Under the pieces are notes generated by a model. It had not been told where the DNA came from and did no database searches. It saw only the letters and a list, made by a program, of their open reading frames with translations. The translations under genes and the position numbers were made by a program. This document shows positions 1-6,362 of a DNA stretch of 16,024 nt, piece by piece (the stretch's first letter is position 1; every line of letters begins with the position of its first letter). The DNA lies in NCBI GenBank assembly GCA_002348425.1, contig DEBE01000172.1:6498-22521 (forward strand), in the 5' to 3' direction. The stretch comes from Alphaproteobacteria bacterium UBA2964 (GTDB lineage Bacteria > Pseudomonadota > Alphaproteobacteria > MPNO01 > UBA2964).

Positions 1-483
1 AGGGACGAAAATATTAACGCAACGAGCGAGGATTTTATTCAGCCCAATATTTTAATTGAGGCCCAGTACATAAAAGACCTGTCATATGAAAACCTTGCCG
101 GACCAAATAGTGTGACGATCGGGGAGCAATCACCAGAGGTGAATATCGAAGTAAACACTAGTGCCCGTAATCTAGAAGAGAATAAGTACGAGGTAACTTT
201 GGTGATCCGAGGGGAGGCTAAATCAGCAGAAAATACAATTTTTATTCTGGAATTAACCTATGCCGGAGCCCTAGAAGTGACCAACGCGCCCAAAGATGCC
301 ATTGGCCCAATTCTATTAATAGAGGGTGCGCGTCTCCTATTTCCGTTTGCACGAAATATCGTTGCCGATGTATCCAGAGACGGTGGGTTTCCACCGCTAT
401 TTATAAATCCTATTGATTTTGTCCAATTATATCAAGATCAACACGTCGTTGAAGAGCCCGGGAATAAAAACGGCAGCCTTTGA
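1..483 (+). CDS. secB: Protein-export chaperone SecB (5' end outside the window)
   Basis: SecB is a cytosolic tetrameric chaperone that holds preproteins unfolded and delivers them to SecA for export. The reading frame is open from base 1 and gives 160 residues up to a TGA at 481-483. An internal GTG at 112 is not the start, because SecB-like sequence (QPNILIEAQYIKDLSYE) precedes it. Family signatures are the strand-rich core IEVNTSARNLEENKYEV and the C-terminal block LLFPFARNIVADVSRDGGFP followed by NPIDFVQLY. E. coli SecB has 155 residues, so only the first one or few residues are missing here. The tail (EEPGNKNGSL) is short and polar, as usual. It converges with dnaQ, leaving 13 bases between the two stops. 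The SecB of this order is typical of the left flank of the alphaproteobacterial origin. Identity is firm; the start cannot be seen. Confidence 0.95.
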   Translation, partial: RDENINATSEDFIQPNILIEAQYIKDLSYENLAGPNSVTIGEQSPEVNIEVNTSARNLEENKYEVTLVIRGEAKSAENTIFILELTYAGALEVTNAPKDAIGPILLIEGARLLFPFARNIVADVSRDGGFPPLFINPIDFVQLYQDQHVVEEPGNKNGSL

Positions 484-496
484 ATAAATTAAAGAA

Positions 497-1171
497 TTAA
501 TTAATTTTCCAAAGCGGATTTAGAAGTTTTTGAATAAATCGATTATGTTTTTCCAACTCTTCTTCGGTTGGCTGATGTGGTCGGGGTAACAATCTTTCTC
601 GTTTTACGACTTCGAAACCCTCGTCGCTATCCTCACTAGTTTCAAGCACCAAACCAGGCTGCCGCCCCCCTATCAACTCCAAATAGACCTCTGATAATAA
701 CTCTGCATCCAAGAGGGCGCCATGAAGTGTCCGAGCTGAATTATCTATATTGAACCGCCGACATAATGCATCCAAGCTAGCAGGTGCGCCGGGATATTTT
801 TTTCGGGTAACGGCTATTGTATCTACAGTCCGATCAATTGATATTGTGCTTAACCCGCCCCTCTCGAGTTCCGCATTTATAAAACTTATATCAAATTTAG
901 CATTATGAATAATTAGCTTTGCATCTGAAATAAAGTCTAAAAAAGCTTCTGCAATATTGGAAAATACCGGCTTATCCTTAAGAAATTCATCACTTAAACC
1001 GTGAATCTTTTGTGCATCGGGCGGCATCGGTATAGTTGGGTTGATGTATTGGTGATAAACTCGGCCGGTTGGCAAATGATTTTCTAATTCAATACACCCA
1101 ATTTCGACTAACCTATCGCCATCTCTAGCAGACAACCCGGTTGTCTCTGTATCTAAAACGACCTCTCGCAT
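497..1171 (-). CDS. dnaQ: DNA polymerase III epsilon subunit (3'-5' proofreading exonuclease)
   Basis: DnaQ is the proofreading subunit of the replicative polymerase core and removes mispaired 3' nucleotides. Counting from the ATG at 1171 (224 residues), the DEDDh exonuclease motifs are complete: Exo I VVLDTETTG with D7 and E9, Exo II HNAKFDISF with D94, and Exo III LHGALLDAEL with H150 and D155. A linker follows, then a short C-terminal region ending NPLWKIN that should bind the alpha subunit. The frame can be extended to a TTG at 1180, but AAGGG lies right against that TTG and about 10 bases before the ATG, and the family normally begins MRE-hydrophobic-DTETTG, so I chose the ATG. It is the last gene of the maf-aroE-coaE-dnaQ operon, 13 bases after coaE, and meets secB tail to tail. 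Confidence 0.95.
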   Translation of the reverse strand: MREVVLDTETTGLSARDGDRLVEIGCIELENHLPTGRVYHQYINPTIPMPPDAQKIHGLSDEFLKDKPVFSNIAEAFLDFISDAKLIIHNAKFDISFINAELERGGLSTISIDRTVDTIAVTRKKYPGAPASLDALCRRFNIDNSARTLHGALLDAELLSEVYLELIGGRQPGLVLETSEDSDEGFEVVKRERLLPRPHQPTEEELEKHNRFIQKLLNPLWKIN

Positions 1172-1184
1172 AACCGCCAAGCCC

Positions 1185-1775
1185 TTAATTTTTAATCCGC
1201 CTTACTATCCTGAAAAGCTGGTTAAAGGTATGCCTTTTTCCTAAACCTGTACACACAACAAAGTCAGCCTTTTTTCTTTTTTCATTATCGGGCATCTGGC
1301 GATCAAGCGTTGCCTTAAAACGTTGCAATGTCATGCCAGGCCGAGCCATTGCGCGCTGGCGCTGAACAAAACCAGGCGCGGAAACGACCAAAGTATAATC
1401 ACAAATTCTGTCGGTTTTTACTTCAAAAAGAAGGGGAACATCTAAAGCAATTATTGGCGATTTGCACGCTTGGCACCTTTTAATAAAAAGTTCCTGGGCC
1501 TCTCTTACTAGCGGATGCAGTATTTGTTCAAGACTAGCTAATGCTGACGCGTCACCAAAAACTTTTTGTCCCAGGGCGGTTCTGTCAACTGCCCCATCAA
1601 TCACCACGCCATCAAACTCTTTTTTGATCACCGGCACAGCAGCACCACCAGCTTTCAGCAAATCGTGAACTAAATTATCAGAATCACATACACGGAGTCC
1701 CAGCCTAGAAAGCATTGTTGCCGCTGTTGTTTTTCCCATTGCTATAGAACCAGTCAACCCGACAATTAAAGTCAT
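1185..1775 (-). CDS. coaE: Dephospho-CoA kinase
   Basis: CoaE phosphorylates the 3' hydroxyl of the ribose in dephospho-CoA, the last step of coenzyme A synthesis, using ATP in the cytosol. The 196-residue protein has a P-loop GSIAMGKT at residues 9-16, the conserved DSD at 31-33, HP at 87-88, the DVPLLFE strand at 112-118 and the lid/C-terminal block RQMPDNEKRKKADFVV around 159-174. Length and motif order match the family (about 200 residues). Its ATG at 1775-1773 overlaps the aroE TGA at 1774-1772 (ATGA), which points to translational coupling. It precedes dnaQ by 13 bases. Nothing looks damaged. An overlapping plus-strand frame in this region is a shadow. Confidence 0.96.
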   Translation of the reverse strand: MTLIVGLTGSIAMGKTTAATMLSRLGLRVCDSDNLVHDLLKAGGAAVPVIKKEFDGVVIDGAVDRTALGQKVFGDASALASLEQILHPLVREAQELFIKRCQACKSPIIALDVPLLFEVKTDRICDYTLVVSAPGFVQRQRAMARPGMTLQRFKATLDRQMPDNEKRKKADFVVCTGLGKRHTFNQLFRIVRRIKN

Positions 1776-2626
1776 TTCAGACCCCTTATTTGCCCTAGAA
1801 GGTGGGCCTCGAGGTCCTCAGAAACCTTTGGATCAACACCAAACCAAGCCCTGAAACCCGGCCTACCTTGTTGCAAAAGCATACCGAGCCCGTCTACGAT
1901 AGTATTTCCTCTATCGATAGCAAGTTTTAGGAGCGGAGTTATCAGGGGCGCATAAACAATATCACTTACTATTGCTGATAAAGGCAGGGCTGATAAATTA
2001 ATGTCGAGTGCTGGCTGCCCAACCATACCCAAAATTGTTGTATTTACTAACAATTTTTTACCTTCAAGAACCTCGTTTCTTTCTTTCCAATCAACAGCTA
2101 TCAGCTTATCCCCGACCTCTTCACACAAGCGTTCGGAATTTTCACGGGTCCTATTCACTATATTAATCTCTGATACCCCTGTTTCCTTAAGTGCCGCGGC
2201 TATAGCTCTAGCTGCTCCGCCTGCGCCCAGAATAACCGCGGTCTGTTTTTTTAATATGTTTAGATTCAAGCTTCTCTTAAGGGATTCTATAAAACCATAT
2301 CCATCGGTGTTGGTCCCTATTATCAAACCCTCTTTATTTACAACCACTGTGTTTATTGCGCGCAATGTTTTCGCTACCCCGTCAACTCTATCAACAAACA
2401 ATGCAGCTGCTTCTTTGTGGGGTACCGTTAAATTAACACCGGAAAAGCCCAGTTTTGGCAAAGCTAAAATCGCTGCCTGTAAATTTTGGGGCTGAACGGC
2501 TAAGGGAACGTAGTTCCCAATAACTTTGTTTTCCCTTAACCAAAAACCATGTAAGGCTGGTGATAAAGAATGGCTGACCGGCCACCCCATTACTCCAGCT
2601 ATTGGGATTGGTTGATAGTCATTCAT
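1772..2626 (-). CDS. aroE: Shikimate dehydrogenase (NADP-dependent)
   Basis: AroE reduces 3-dehydroshikimate to shikimate with NADPH, the fourth step of chorismate synthesis. The 284-residue protein shows the N-terminal substrate-binding motif PVSHSLSPALH (residues 16-26), the catalytic lysine K71 in VNLTVPHKE, the catalytic/binding aspartate D108 in GTNTDGYGF, the NADP loop GAGGAAR at 134-140, the basic NADP-phosphate site NRTRE at 158-162, and the closing helix GLGMLLQQGRPGF with Q252. All residues expected for an active shikimate dehydrogenase, rather than the quinate-using YdiB type, appear present, but the split from YdiB is inferred from general resemblance only. Both ends overlap neighbours by ATGA: its start with the maf stop and its stop with the coaE start. 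Confidence 0.96.
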   Translation of the reverse strand: MNDYQPIPIAGVMGWPVSHSLSPALHGFWLRENKVIGNYVPLAVQPQNLQAAILALPKLGFSGVNLTVPHKEAAALFVDRVDGVAKTLRAINTVVVNKEGLIIGTNTDGYGFIESLKRSLNLNILKKQTAVILGAGGAARAIAAALKETGVSEINIVNRTRENSERLCEEVGDKLIAVDWKERNEVLEGKKLLVNTTILGMVGQPALDINLSALPLSAIVSDIVYAPLITPLLKLAIDRGNTIVDGLGMLLQQGRPGFRAWFGVDPKVSEDLEAHLLGQIRGLK

Positions 2627-3219
2627 GCTGCTATTGCCCCCCTTAGACGAAGATAATGGAGGACCGGCAAAAGGGGCAGTCCGAGAATTGTAAAATGATT
2701 TCCTTCAATACTAGTAAATAATTGTATTCCAGCGCTCTCGACTTGATAACAACCTGGGCTATCTAATAAAGATTTACCTTGTTTCGAAATATATTCATCC
2801 AAAAAACAATCTGAGAATTTTCTCATATGAAGAAGCGACCTATCGGTATGCTCCCATATTCTTTTTCCGCCCTCAGCTACGACAACTGAACTTATAAGTG
2901 TGTGTTTCTTGCCGCGCAGTGTATTTAGTTGTTCTTTTGCCGCCACCAAATTTTTGGGCTTACTATAAATTATTCCTTCGCACTCGAGGACCTGATCAGC
3001 GCCGATCACAAGAGCGCTAGGCACCCTTGTCGACACTATGCATGACTTATGTTCTGCAAGAAAGCCAGCTATATCTTCGCCTGAAGCACCCTTGAATAAC
3101 AAAGCACCTTTTAGTTCTTGTTCATCCACATTGGGTACCTCAACACTGAAAACCAAGCCAGCATCTTCCAGAATCTTTTTACGTGTGAAGCTGCTTGATG
3201 CCAGTACCACCTTGCTCAT
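2623..3219 (-). CDS. maf: Maf-family nucleoside triphosphate pyrophosphatase
   Basis: Maf proteins hydrolyse non-canonical or modified nucleoside triphosphates to monophosphates (house-cleaning). Counting from the ATG at 3219 (198 residues), motifs are LASSSFTRKKIL at 6-17, the metal/base-contact region VIGADQVLECEG at 71-82, and GCYQVESAGIQLF with IEGNHFTILGLPL near the C-terminus. The GADQ form resembles the YceF (m7GTP) branch more than the YhdE branch, whose motif is usually ADT; this sub-assignment is tentative. An in-frame ATG at 3234 would add five residues, but ATGGAG there makes a good ribosome site 9 bases before the ATG at 3219, and the family usually begins just before LASSS. It is the first gene of the maf-aroE-coaE-dnaQ operon and borders the origin region. 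Confidence 0.93.
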   Translation of the reverse strand: MSKVVLASSSFTRKKILEDAGLVFSVEVPNVDEQELKGALLFKGASGEDIAGFLAEHKSCIVSTRVPSALVIGADQVLECEGIIYSKPKNLVAAKEQLNTLRGKKHTLISSVVVAEGGKRIWEHTDRSLLHMRKFSDCFLDEYISKQGKSLLDSPGCYQVESAGIQLFTSIEGNHFTILGLPLLPVLHYLRLRGAIAA

Positions 3220-3251
3220 TTTCCAACACTCCATACAACTTGGTTAAAATG

Positions 3252-3257
3252 ATTATA
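3252..3257 (-). promoter_or_regulatory. Candidate -10 box for the maf operon
   Basis: On the minus strand these bases read TATAAT, a perfect -10 hexamer. Transcription would start near 3245 and give a leader of about 26 bases before the maf ATG at 3219, including the ATGGAG ribosome site. No convincing -35 hexamer lies at 16-18 bp, and the region is AT-rich, so a chance match is possible. Confidence 0.35.
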
Positions 3258-3278
3258 GCTTTATAAATTTTACGTTAA

Positions 3279-3287
3279 TGGGGATAA
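3279..3287 (-). promoter_or_regulatory. DnaA box-like site, one mismatch
   Basis: The minus strand reads TTATCCCCA, differing from the consensus TTATCCACA at one base. It lies at the maf side of the origin region. On its own it is weak evidence; it counts because of the better boxes nearby. Confidence 0.4.
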
Positions 3288-3390
3288 CATACTTTTATCA
3301 GAATATTATATATAATTAGCCCCATAAGCACTATTGCTTCCACAAGAAACAAAGCTGTGAATTTAGATTGCACAGGGTGGGAAATTTATA

Positions 3391-3399
3391 TTATCCACA
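3391..3399 (+). promoter_or_regulatory. Consensus DnaA box
   Basis: The bases read TTATCCACA, an exact match to the high-affinity DnaA box. It lies centrally in the maf-hemE interval, with AT-rich flanks, about 165 bases before the triplet repeat. This is the strongest single DnaA site seen in the window. Confidence 0.8.
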
Positions 3400-3504
3400 T
3401 AAAAGGGGCTTTATTATTTTAATCCTTATAACCGTATGTATTTGGGAAAGATGTCTCCTAGAATTTTCTTATATCAACAAGCTTTATTCAACTTACCCAT
3501 AATT

Positions 3505-3521
3505 ATATCCACGGTGGATAA
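3505..3521. promoter_or_regulatory. Palindromic pair of DnaA box-like sites
   Basis: TATCCAC (3506-3512) and GTGGATA (3514-3520) form a perfect 7-bp inverted repeat around one G. Read as DnaA boxes, the plus-strand one is ATATCCACG (7 of 9 consensus bases) and the minus-strand one is TTATCCACC (8 of 9). The two boxes meet end to end, which would place two DnaA molecules in opposite orientation about 35 bases from the trio repeats. Confidence 0.6.
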
Positions 3522-3555
3522 AAATGGTTAAAAAATTAATCCCCACTATCCCCCG

Positions 3556-3572
3556 TACTACTACTACTACTA
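3556..3572 (-). repeat. DnaA-trio-like triplet repeat of the unwinding region
   Basis: The plus strand holds TAC five times in perfect register followed by TA; the minus strand therefore reads TAG repeats, the form of the DnaA-trio element that guides DnaA onto single-stranded DNA in Bacillus subtilis. A C-rich patch (3541-3555, 11 of 15 bases G or C) precedes it and an AT-only stretch follows it, which is the described order. The match to a trio module is by pattern; activity is inferred. Confidence 0.7.
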
Positions 3573-3598
3573 TATTTATATTAATATATTATTAGTAG
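3571..3598. other. AT-rich DNA unwinding element
   Basis: These 28 bases contain only two G residues, both in the TAGTAG at the far end, and otherwise only A and T. They follow directly on the triplet repeat and are the most likely site of first strand opening. Their end is about 38 bases before the hemE start codon, so opening of the origin and transcription of hemE should affect each other. Confidence 0.6.
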
Positions 3599-3636
3599 AA
3601 GAAGATAATAAACGATAAAACTCATGGGGCTATAAA

Positions 3637-4680
3637 GTGACTACATCAAACCCAATCATTTTAGATGTTCTCGATGGAAAAGATGTTAAAAGTATTCCCA
3701 TTTGGTTAATGCGGCAAGCTGGCAGGTATTTGGAAGAATACCAGGCAGTTAGAAAAATTAGCGGCAGTTTTCTTGATCTTTGTTACTCACCAAAAATGGC
3801 AAAGAGGGTGACGCTGCAACCAATTGAACGATTTAATTTTGACGCGGCTATCATCTTTTCAGACATTTTAGTAATACCTGATGCTCTTGGGCAATCGGTT
3901 CAATTTCAAGAAGGGATTGGCCCAATCTTAGAACCTTTACGAGACCTTTCCTCACTAAACTGCTTAAATATGGATAATCTTACGAACCATTTAAGCCCAG
4001 TCTATGAAGCAATTTCTGACGTGCGGTTAGAATTGACTAGGGATAAGGCAGTTATAGGATTTTCTGGTGCTCCATGGACTGTAGCAACATACATGGTGGA
4101 GGGTGGATCAAGTAAAGATTTTTCCAATATTAAACAGTGGGCATATTCTAGCCCAGAAGAATTTAGCATTTTGATAGAGATTCTGATTTCGGCGATAACA
4201 ATGCATCTTCTATCTCAAATAAAAGCTGGTGCAGATGTTATCCAAATATTTGACAGTTGGGCTGGTTTATTGCCAGATTCTGGATTTAAAAAATGGTGTG
4301 TCTATCCAATAAAAAAAATAGTAGCCGGCGTTAGAAGTGAGTTTCCAGACATACCTATTATTATTTTCCCTCGGTTGGCGGGTCATAGGTATATAGCGAT
4401 AGCAGATATTGAAGGTGTCACAGCAGTAAGTGTTGATCATACTATATCAACAGACTGGCTCTCTAAGAATTTGCAGAATAAAGTTGTTGTTCAGGGAAAT
4501 TTAGATCCGGTGTTTCTCCTTACAGGAGGAGCTGCCATGAAGAGTGAAGTGAAAAGAATATTGGAAGGCTTGTCTGGGCATCCCTTCATTTTTAATCTCG
4601 GTCATGGTGTTTTGCCTAGTACACCGACAGATAATGTATCGGAATTATGTGAAATGGTTTCCGTTTATCGACGGAGCTAG
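3637..4680 (+). CDS. hemE: Uroporphyrinogen decarboxylase
   Basis: HemE removes four carboxyl groups from uroporphyrinogen III to give coproporphyrinogen III, in the cytosol, without a cofactor. The 347-residue protein has the signature PIWLMRQAGRYLEEY at 21-35 (R26, R30), the catalytic aspartate D76 in AAIIFSDIL, the second signature GFSGAPWTVATYMVEGG at 141-157 with Y152, IFDSWAG at 204-210, VVQGNLDP at 284-291 and the C-terminal H323 in FNLGHGV. The start is a GTG; no in-frame ATG occurs before the WLMRQAGR motif, so the GTG is forced. Its ribosome site is poor (GGGG at 3626-3629). The gene begins directly at the origin region and is first in the hemE-hemH-hemJ operon. FPRLAGH replaces the more usual FPRGAG, a minor variation. 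Confidence 0.96.
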   Translation: MTTSNPIILDVLDGKDVKSIPIWLMRQAGRYLEEYQAVRKISGSFLDLCYSPKMAKRVTLQPIERFNFDAAIIFSDILVIPDALGQSVQFQEGIGPILEPLRDLSSLNCLNMDNLTNHLSPVYEAISDVRLELTRDKAVIGFSGAPWTVATYMVEGGSSKDFSNIKQWAYSSPEEFSILIEILISAITMHLLSQIKAGADVIQIFDSWAGLLPDSGFKKWCVYPIKKIVAGVRSEFPDIPIIIFPRLAGHRYIAIADIEGVTAVSVDHTISTDWLSKNLQNKVVVQGNLDPVFLLTGGAAMKSEVKRILEGLSGHPFIFNLGHGVLPSTPTDNVSELCEMVSVYRRS

Positions 4681-4682
4681 AA

Positions 4683-5717
4683 ATGGAAAGGGTTGCTGTT
4701 GTTCTTTATAATTTAGGAGGGCCGGATAAGCCGGAGGCTATTCAACCATTTCTTTTTAATTTATTTAATGATCCCTTAATTTTAAGGCTTGTGCCACCTA
4801 TTCGCTGGATTTTGGCGAAGATAATATCAAAGCGGCGGACGCCAATTGCTAAAGAGATTTATGCTAAGATAGGGGGTGGATCCCCTATCTTAGAAGAAAC
4901 AAGAAAACAGGCTTCGGCACTGCAAGAAGAGTTAGAAAAAGATAGAAAGTTTAAAGTTTTTGTTGCTATGCGGTATTGGCGGCCGTTCGCTGACGAATGT
5001 ATCGATGAGGTGATTAACTTTAATCCGGATTCTGTAGTTCTATTACCGCTCTACCCACAGTTTTCAACCACTACAACAAAATCGTTTCTTCAAATTTGGG
5101 AAAAACATTGTAAAAAGAAGGGTTTTGATAAAACTACCGCATCAATCTGTTGTTATCCGCAGGATGCGGGTTTTGTTAAGGCTGTTAGTCAACTTGTTCA
5201 ACTGAGTATTTTAGAGGCTGAATCAAAAGGTCCCGTGAAAGTTTTGTTCTCTGCTCATGGAATACCCAAAAAATTTGTTGTTGATGGTGACCCATATGAA
5301 TTGCATGTCAGGGCAACTGTGAGCGCTGTTGTAGATTGTCTAAATATCCCCAACTTGAATTATGAGATTTGTTATCAGAGTCGGGTGGGACCAGTTGAGT
5401 GGCTCAGACCTTATACAGATGAAGTGATTATCGATTCAGCGCAAGAGGGAAAATCAATCGTTGTCGTACCTATTGCTTTTGTTTCCGAACATTCAGAAAC
5501 ATTAGTAGAACTTGATATGGAGTATCATGATCTTGCATTGGATAATGGGGCGCTTTCCTATATTCGTACGGCGACGGTTGGAGTAAACGAGAATTTTATT
5601 CTCGGCTTAGCTAACATGGTGCGAGAAGGGTCAGGAGCAAATGGTGTAATTGCACCCAACCAATTAGTATGCAAAGAAAATTGTGCAGTCTGTCCGGCTG
5701 TTAGGTCAGATCAATGA
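4683..5717 (+). CDS. hemH: Ferrochelatase
   Basis: HemH inserts ferrous iron into protoporphyrin IX to make heme. The 344-residue protein shows NLGGPDKPEAIQPFLFNLF at 10-28, GGGSPI at 64-69, LLPLYPQFSTTTTKS at 120-134, the catalytic histidine H192 in FSAHGIP, CYQSRVGPVEWL at 230-241, and the second active-site block AFVSEHSETLVELDMEY with H270 and E272. The C-terminus carries three close cysteines (C330, C334, C337), more like the iron-sulfur-bearing ferrochelatases than the cluster-free ones; whether they bind a cluster is a guess. The ATG follows the hemE stop by two bases, and the TGA overlaps the hemJ ATG (ATGA), so the three genes are very likely one translationally linked operon. Confidence 0.96.
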   Translation: MERVAVVLYNLGGPDKPEAIQPFLFNLFNDPLILRLVPPIRWILAKIISKRRTPIAKEIYAKIGGGSPILEETRKQASALQEELEKDRKFKVFVAMRYWRPFADECIDEVINFNPDSVVLLPLYPQFSTTTTKSFLQIWEKHCKKKGFDKTTASICCYPQDAGFVKAVSQLVQLSILEAESKGPVKVLFSAHGIPKKFVVDGDPYELHVRATVSAVVDCLNIPNLNYEICYQSRVGPVEWLRPYTDEVIIDSAQEGKSIVVVPIAFVSEHSETLVELDMEYHDLALDNGALSYIRTATVGVNENFILGLANMVREGSGANGVIAPNQLVCKENCAVCPAVRSDQ

Positions 5718-6169
5718 ACTTTGATTGGTTGCTGGAAATTTACCCTTGGATTAAGGCCCTACACATTATTGCTGTGATTTCTTGGATGGCTGGAATGTTA
5801 TATTTACCCCGTCTGTTTGTTTATCATTGCGGGGCACCGGTAGGTTCCAATGAATCTGAAATATTTAAGGTTATGGAGAGAAGGCTTATGCGGGTAATTA
5901 TGAACCCCGCTATGATAGCGAGCGTGGTATTTGGGGTTTTGTTGTTTCTAACTCCAGGGGCTATTGATTGGGACGCATGGTGGGTCTATGTAAAAATAAT
6001 ACTTGTTGTGTTCCTCATGGTATTACACGGTAGTTTTGCGCTTTGGAGAAAAAAGTTTGAAGAGGATAAAAATACGACCAGCGCAAAAACTTTCCGGATT
6101 ATTAATGAGGGGCCGACAATATTAATGATAGGGATAATTATTATGGTAATTATAAGGCCCGGAGCCTAG
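5714..6169 (+). CDS. hemJ: Protoporphyrinogen IX oxidase, HemJ type
   Basis: HemJ is the membrane-bound protoporphyrinogen oxidase of most alphaproteobacteria and cyanobacteria; it oxidises protoporphyrinogen IX to protoporphyrin IX, the substrate of the ferrochelatase encoded just upstream. The 151-residue protein has about four membrane segments (roughly 12-34, 61-81, 88-110 and 132-148). The family hallmarks are the first helix KALHIIAVISWMAGMLYLPR with H17, the short loop ending RRLMRVIMNPAM, WWVYVKIILV with K94, and NEGPTILMIGII at the last helix. Length is normal for the family (about 145-180). The ATG overlaps the hemH stop by ATGA, and AGG 9 bases upstream, within hemH, can serve as ribosome site. 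No other protoporphyrinogen oxidase is seen in the window. Confidence 0.92.
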   Translation: MNFDWLLEIYPWIKALHIIAVISWMAGMLYLPRLFVYHCGAPVGSNESEIFKVMERRLMRVIMNPAMIASVVFGVLLFLTPGAIDWDAWWVYVKIILVVFLMVLHGSFALWRKKFEEDKNTTSAKTFRIINEGPTILMIGIIIMVIIRPGA

Positions 6170-6192
6170 GTTTGGAGTTGTGGCAATTGGGA

Positions 6193-6221
6193 TTGACAGC
6201 AAAAACCCGATGAGCTAAAGC
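6193..6221 (+). promoter_or_regulatory. Possible promoter upstream of the hemJ terminator
   Basis: A perfect -35 hexamer TTGACA lies at 6193-6198. At a spacing of 17 bp the -10 is only TAAAGC (6216-6221), matching three of six bases. A transcript from here would begin inside the hairpin at 6226-6245, so the hairpin would not work as a terminator for it. It is an alternative to the better -10 box at 6287. Confidence 0.25.
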
Positions 6222-6225
6222 TGTG

Positions 6226-6252
6226 AGTGATTGTTTGCAATCGCTTTTTCTT
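6226..6252 (+). terminator. Intrinsic terminator of the hemE-hemH-hemJ operon
   Basis: An 8-bp stem (AGTGATTG with CAATCGCT, one G-U pair) closes a four-base loop TTTG and runs into TTTTTCTT. This is the canonical hairpin plus U-tract form, 57 bases after the hemJ stop. It separates the heme operon from rho. A role as attenuator in a read-through transcript into rho is also possible. Confidence 0.65.
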
Positions 6253-6286
6253 ACAACAATCCAAGACTATCAAGAATGGGCATGCC

Positions 6287-6292
6287 TATAAT
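6287..6292 (+). promoter_or_regulatory. Candidate -10 box for rho
   Basis: TATAAT is a perfect -10 hexamer. The -35 region at 18 bp (AAGACT, 6263-6268) keeps only the central GAC. Transcription would start near 6299 and leave a C-rich, unstructured-looking leader of about 64 bases before the rho ATG, the kind of sequence Rho itself can bind. Confidence 0.45.
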
Positions 6293-6362
6293 AGCCCCAA
6301 ATAGGATTCTAAATTTCCCTACACATCACATAAATTTTCCTTTAACAATTTTCCAACCCATT

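Larger units (their letters stand above)
3220..3636. other. Putative chromosomal replication origin (oriC), maf-hemE intergenic region
   Basis: This 417-base gene-free interval lies between maf and hemE, the position next to hemE where the Caulobacter origin lies. Its content supports an origin: one consensus DnaA box (3391-3399), a palindromic pair of near-consensus boxes (3506-3520), a further one-mismatch box on the minus strand (3279-3287), a C-rich patch (3541-3555), a run of five TAC triplets (3556-3570) and an AT-rich stretch (3571-3598). The order box, GC cluster, trios, AT-rich element is the one described for the Bacillus subtilis unwinding region. Divergent genes start on both sides, so the maf and hemE promoters must also be here. 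I found no TTAA-N7-TTAA CtrA site and no GANTC methylation site in it. Function is inferred, not shown. Confidence 0.85.

Noticed and set aside
484..522. Bidirectional terminator between secB and dnaQ
   Set aside because: The AAATTAA/TTAATTT inverted repeat is made only of A-T pairs, too weak to call; it may be chance in AT-rich sequence.
2001..2495. 164-codon plus-strand open frame inside aroE
   Set aside because: It is antisense to a complete aroE with all catalytic motifs, and its product has low-complexity, shadow-like composition. The same holds for the other frames opposite coaE, rho, mnmE and mnmG.
3220..3636. CtrA sites (TTAA-N7-TTAA), CcrM sites (GANTC) and an IHF site in the origin
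   Set aside because: TTAA pairs occur but with the wrong spacing (for example 4 bases at 3528-3539); no GANTC was found; the best IHF match near 3472-3484 misses a fixed base.
6231..6362. 44-residue N-terminal extension of Rho from an ATG at 6231
   Set aside because: It overlaps the terminator hairpin and the best promoter, has no Rho similarity, and residue numbering from the ATG at 6363 equals E. coli Rho exactly.
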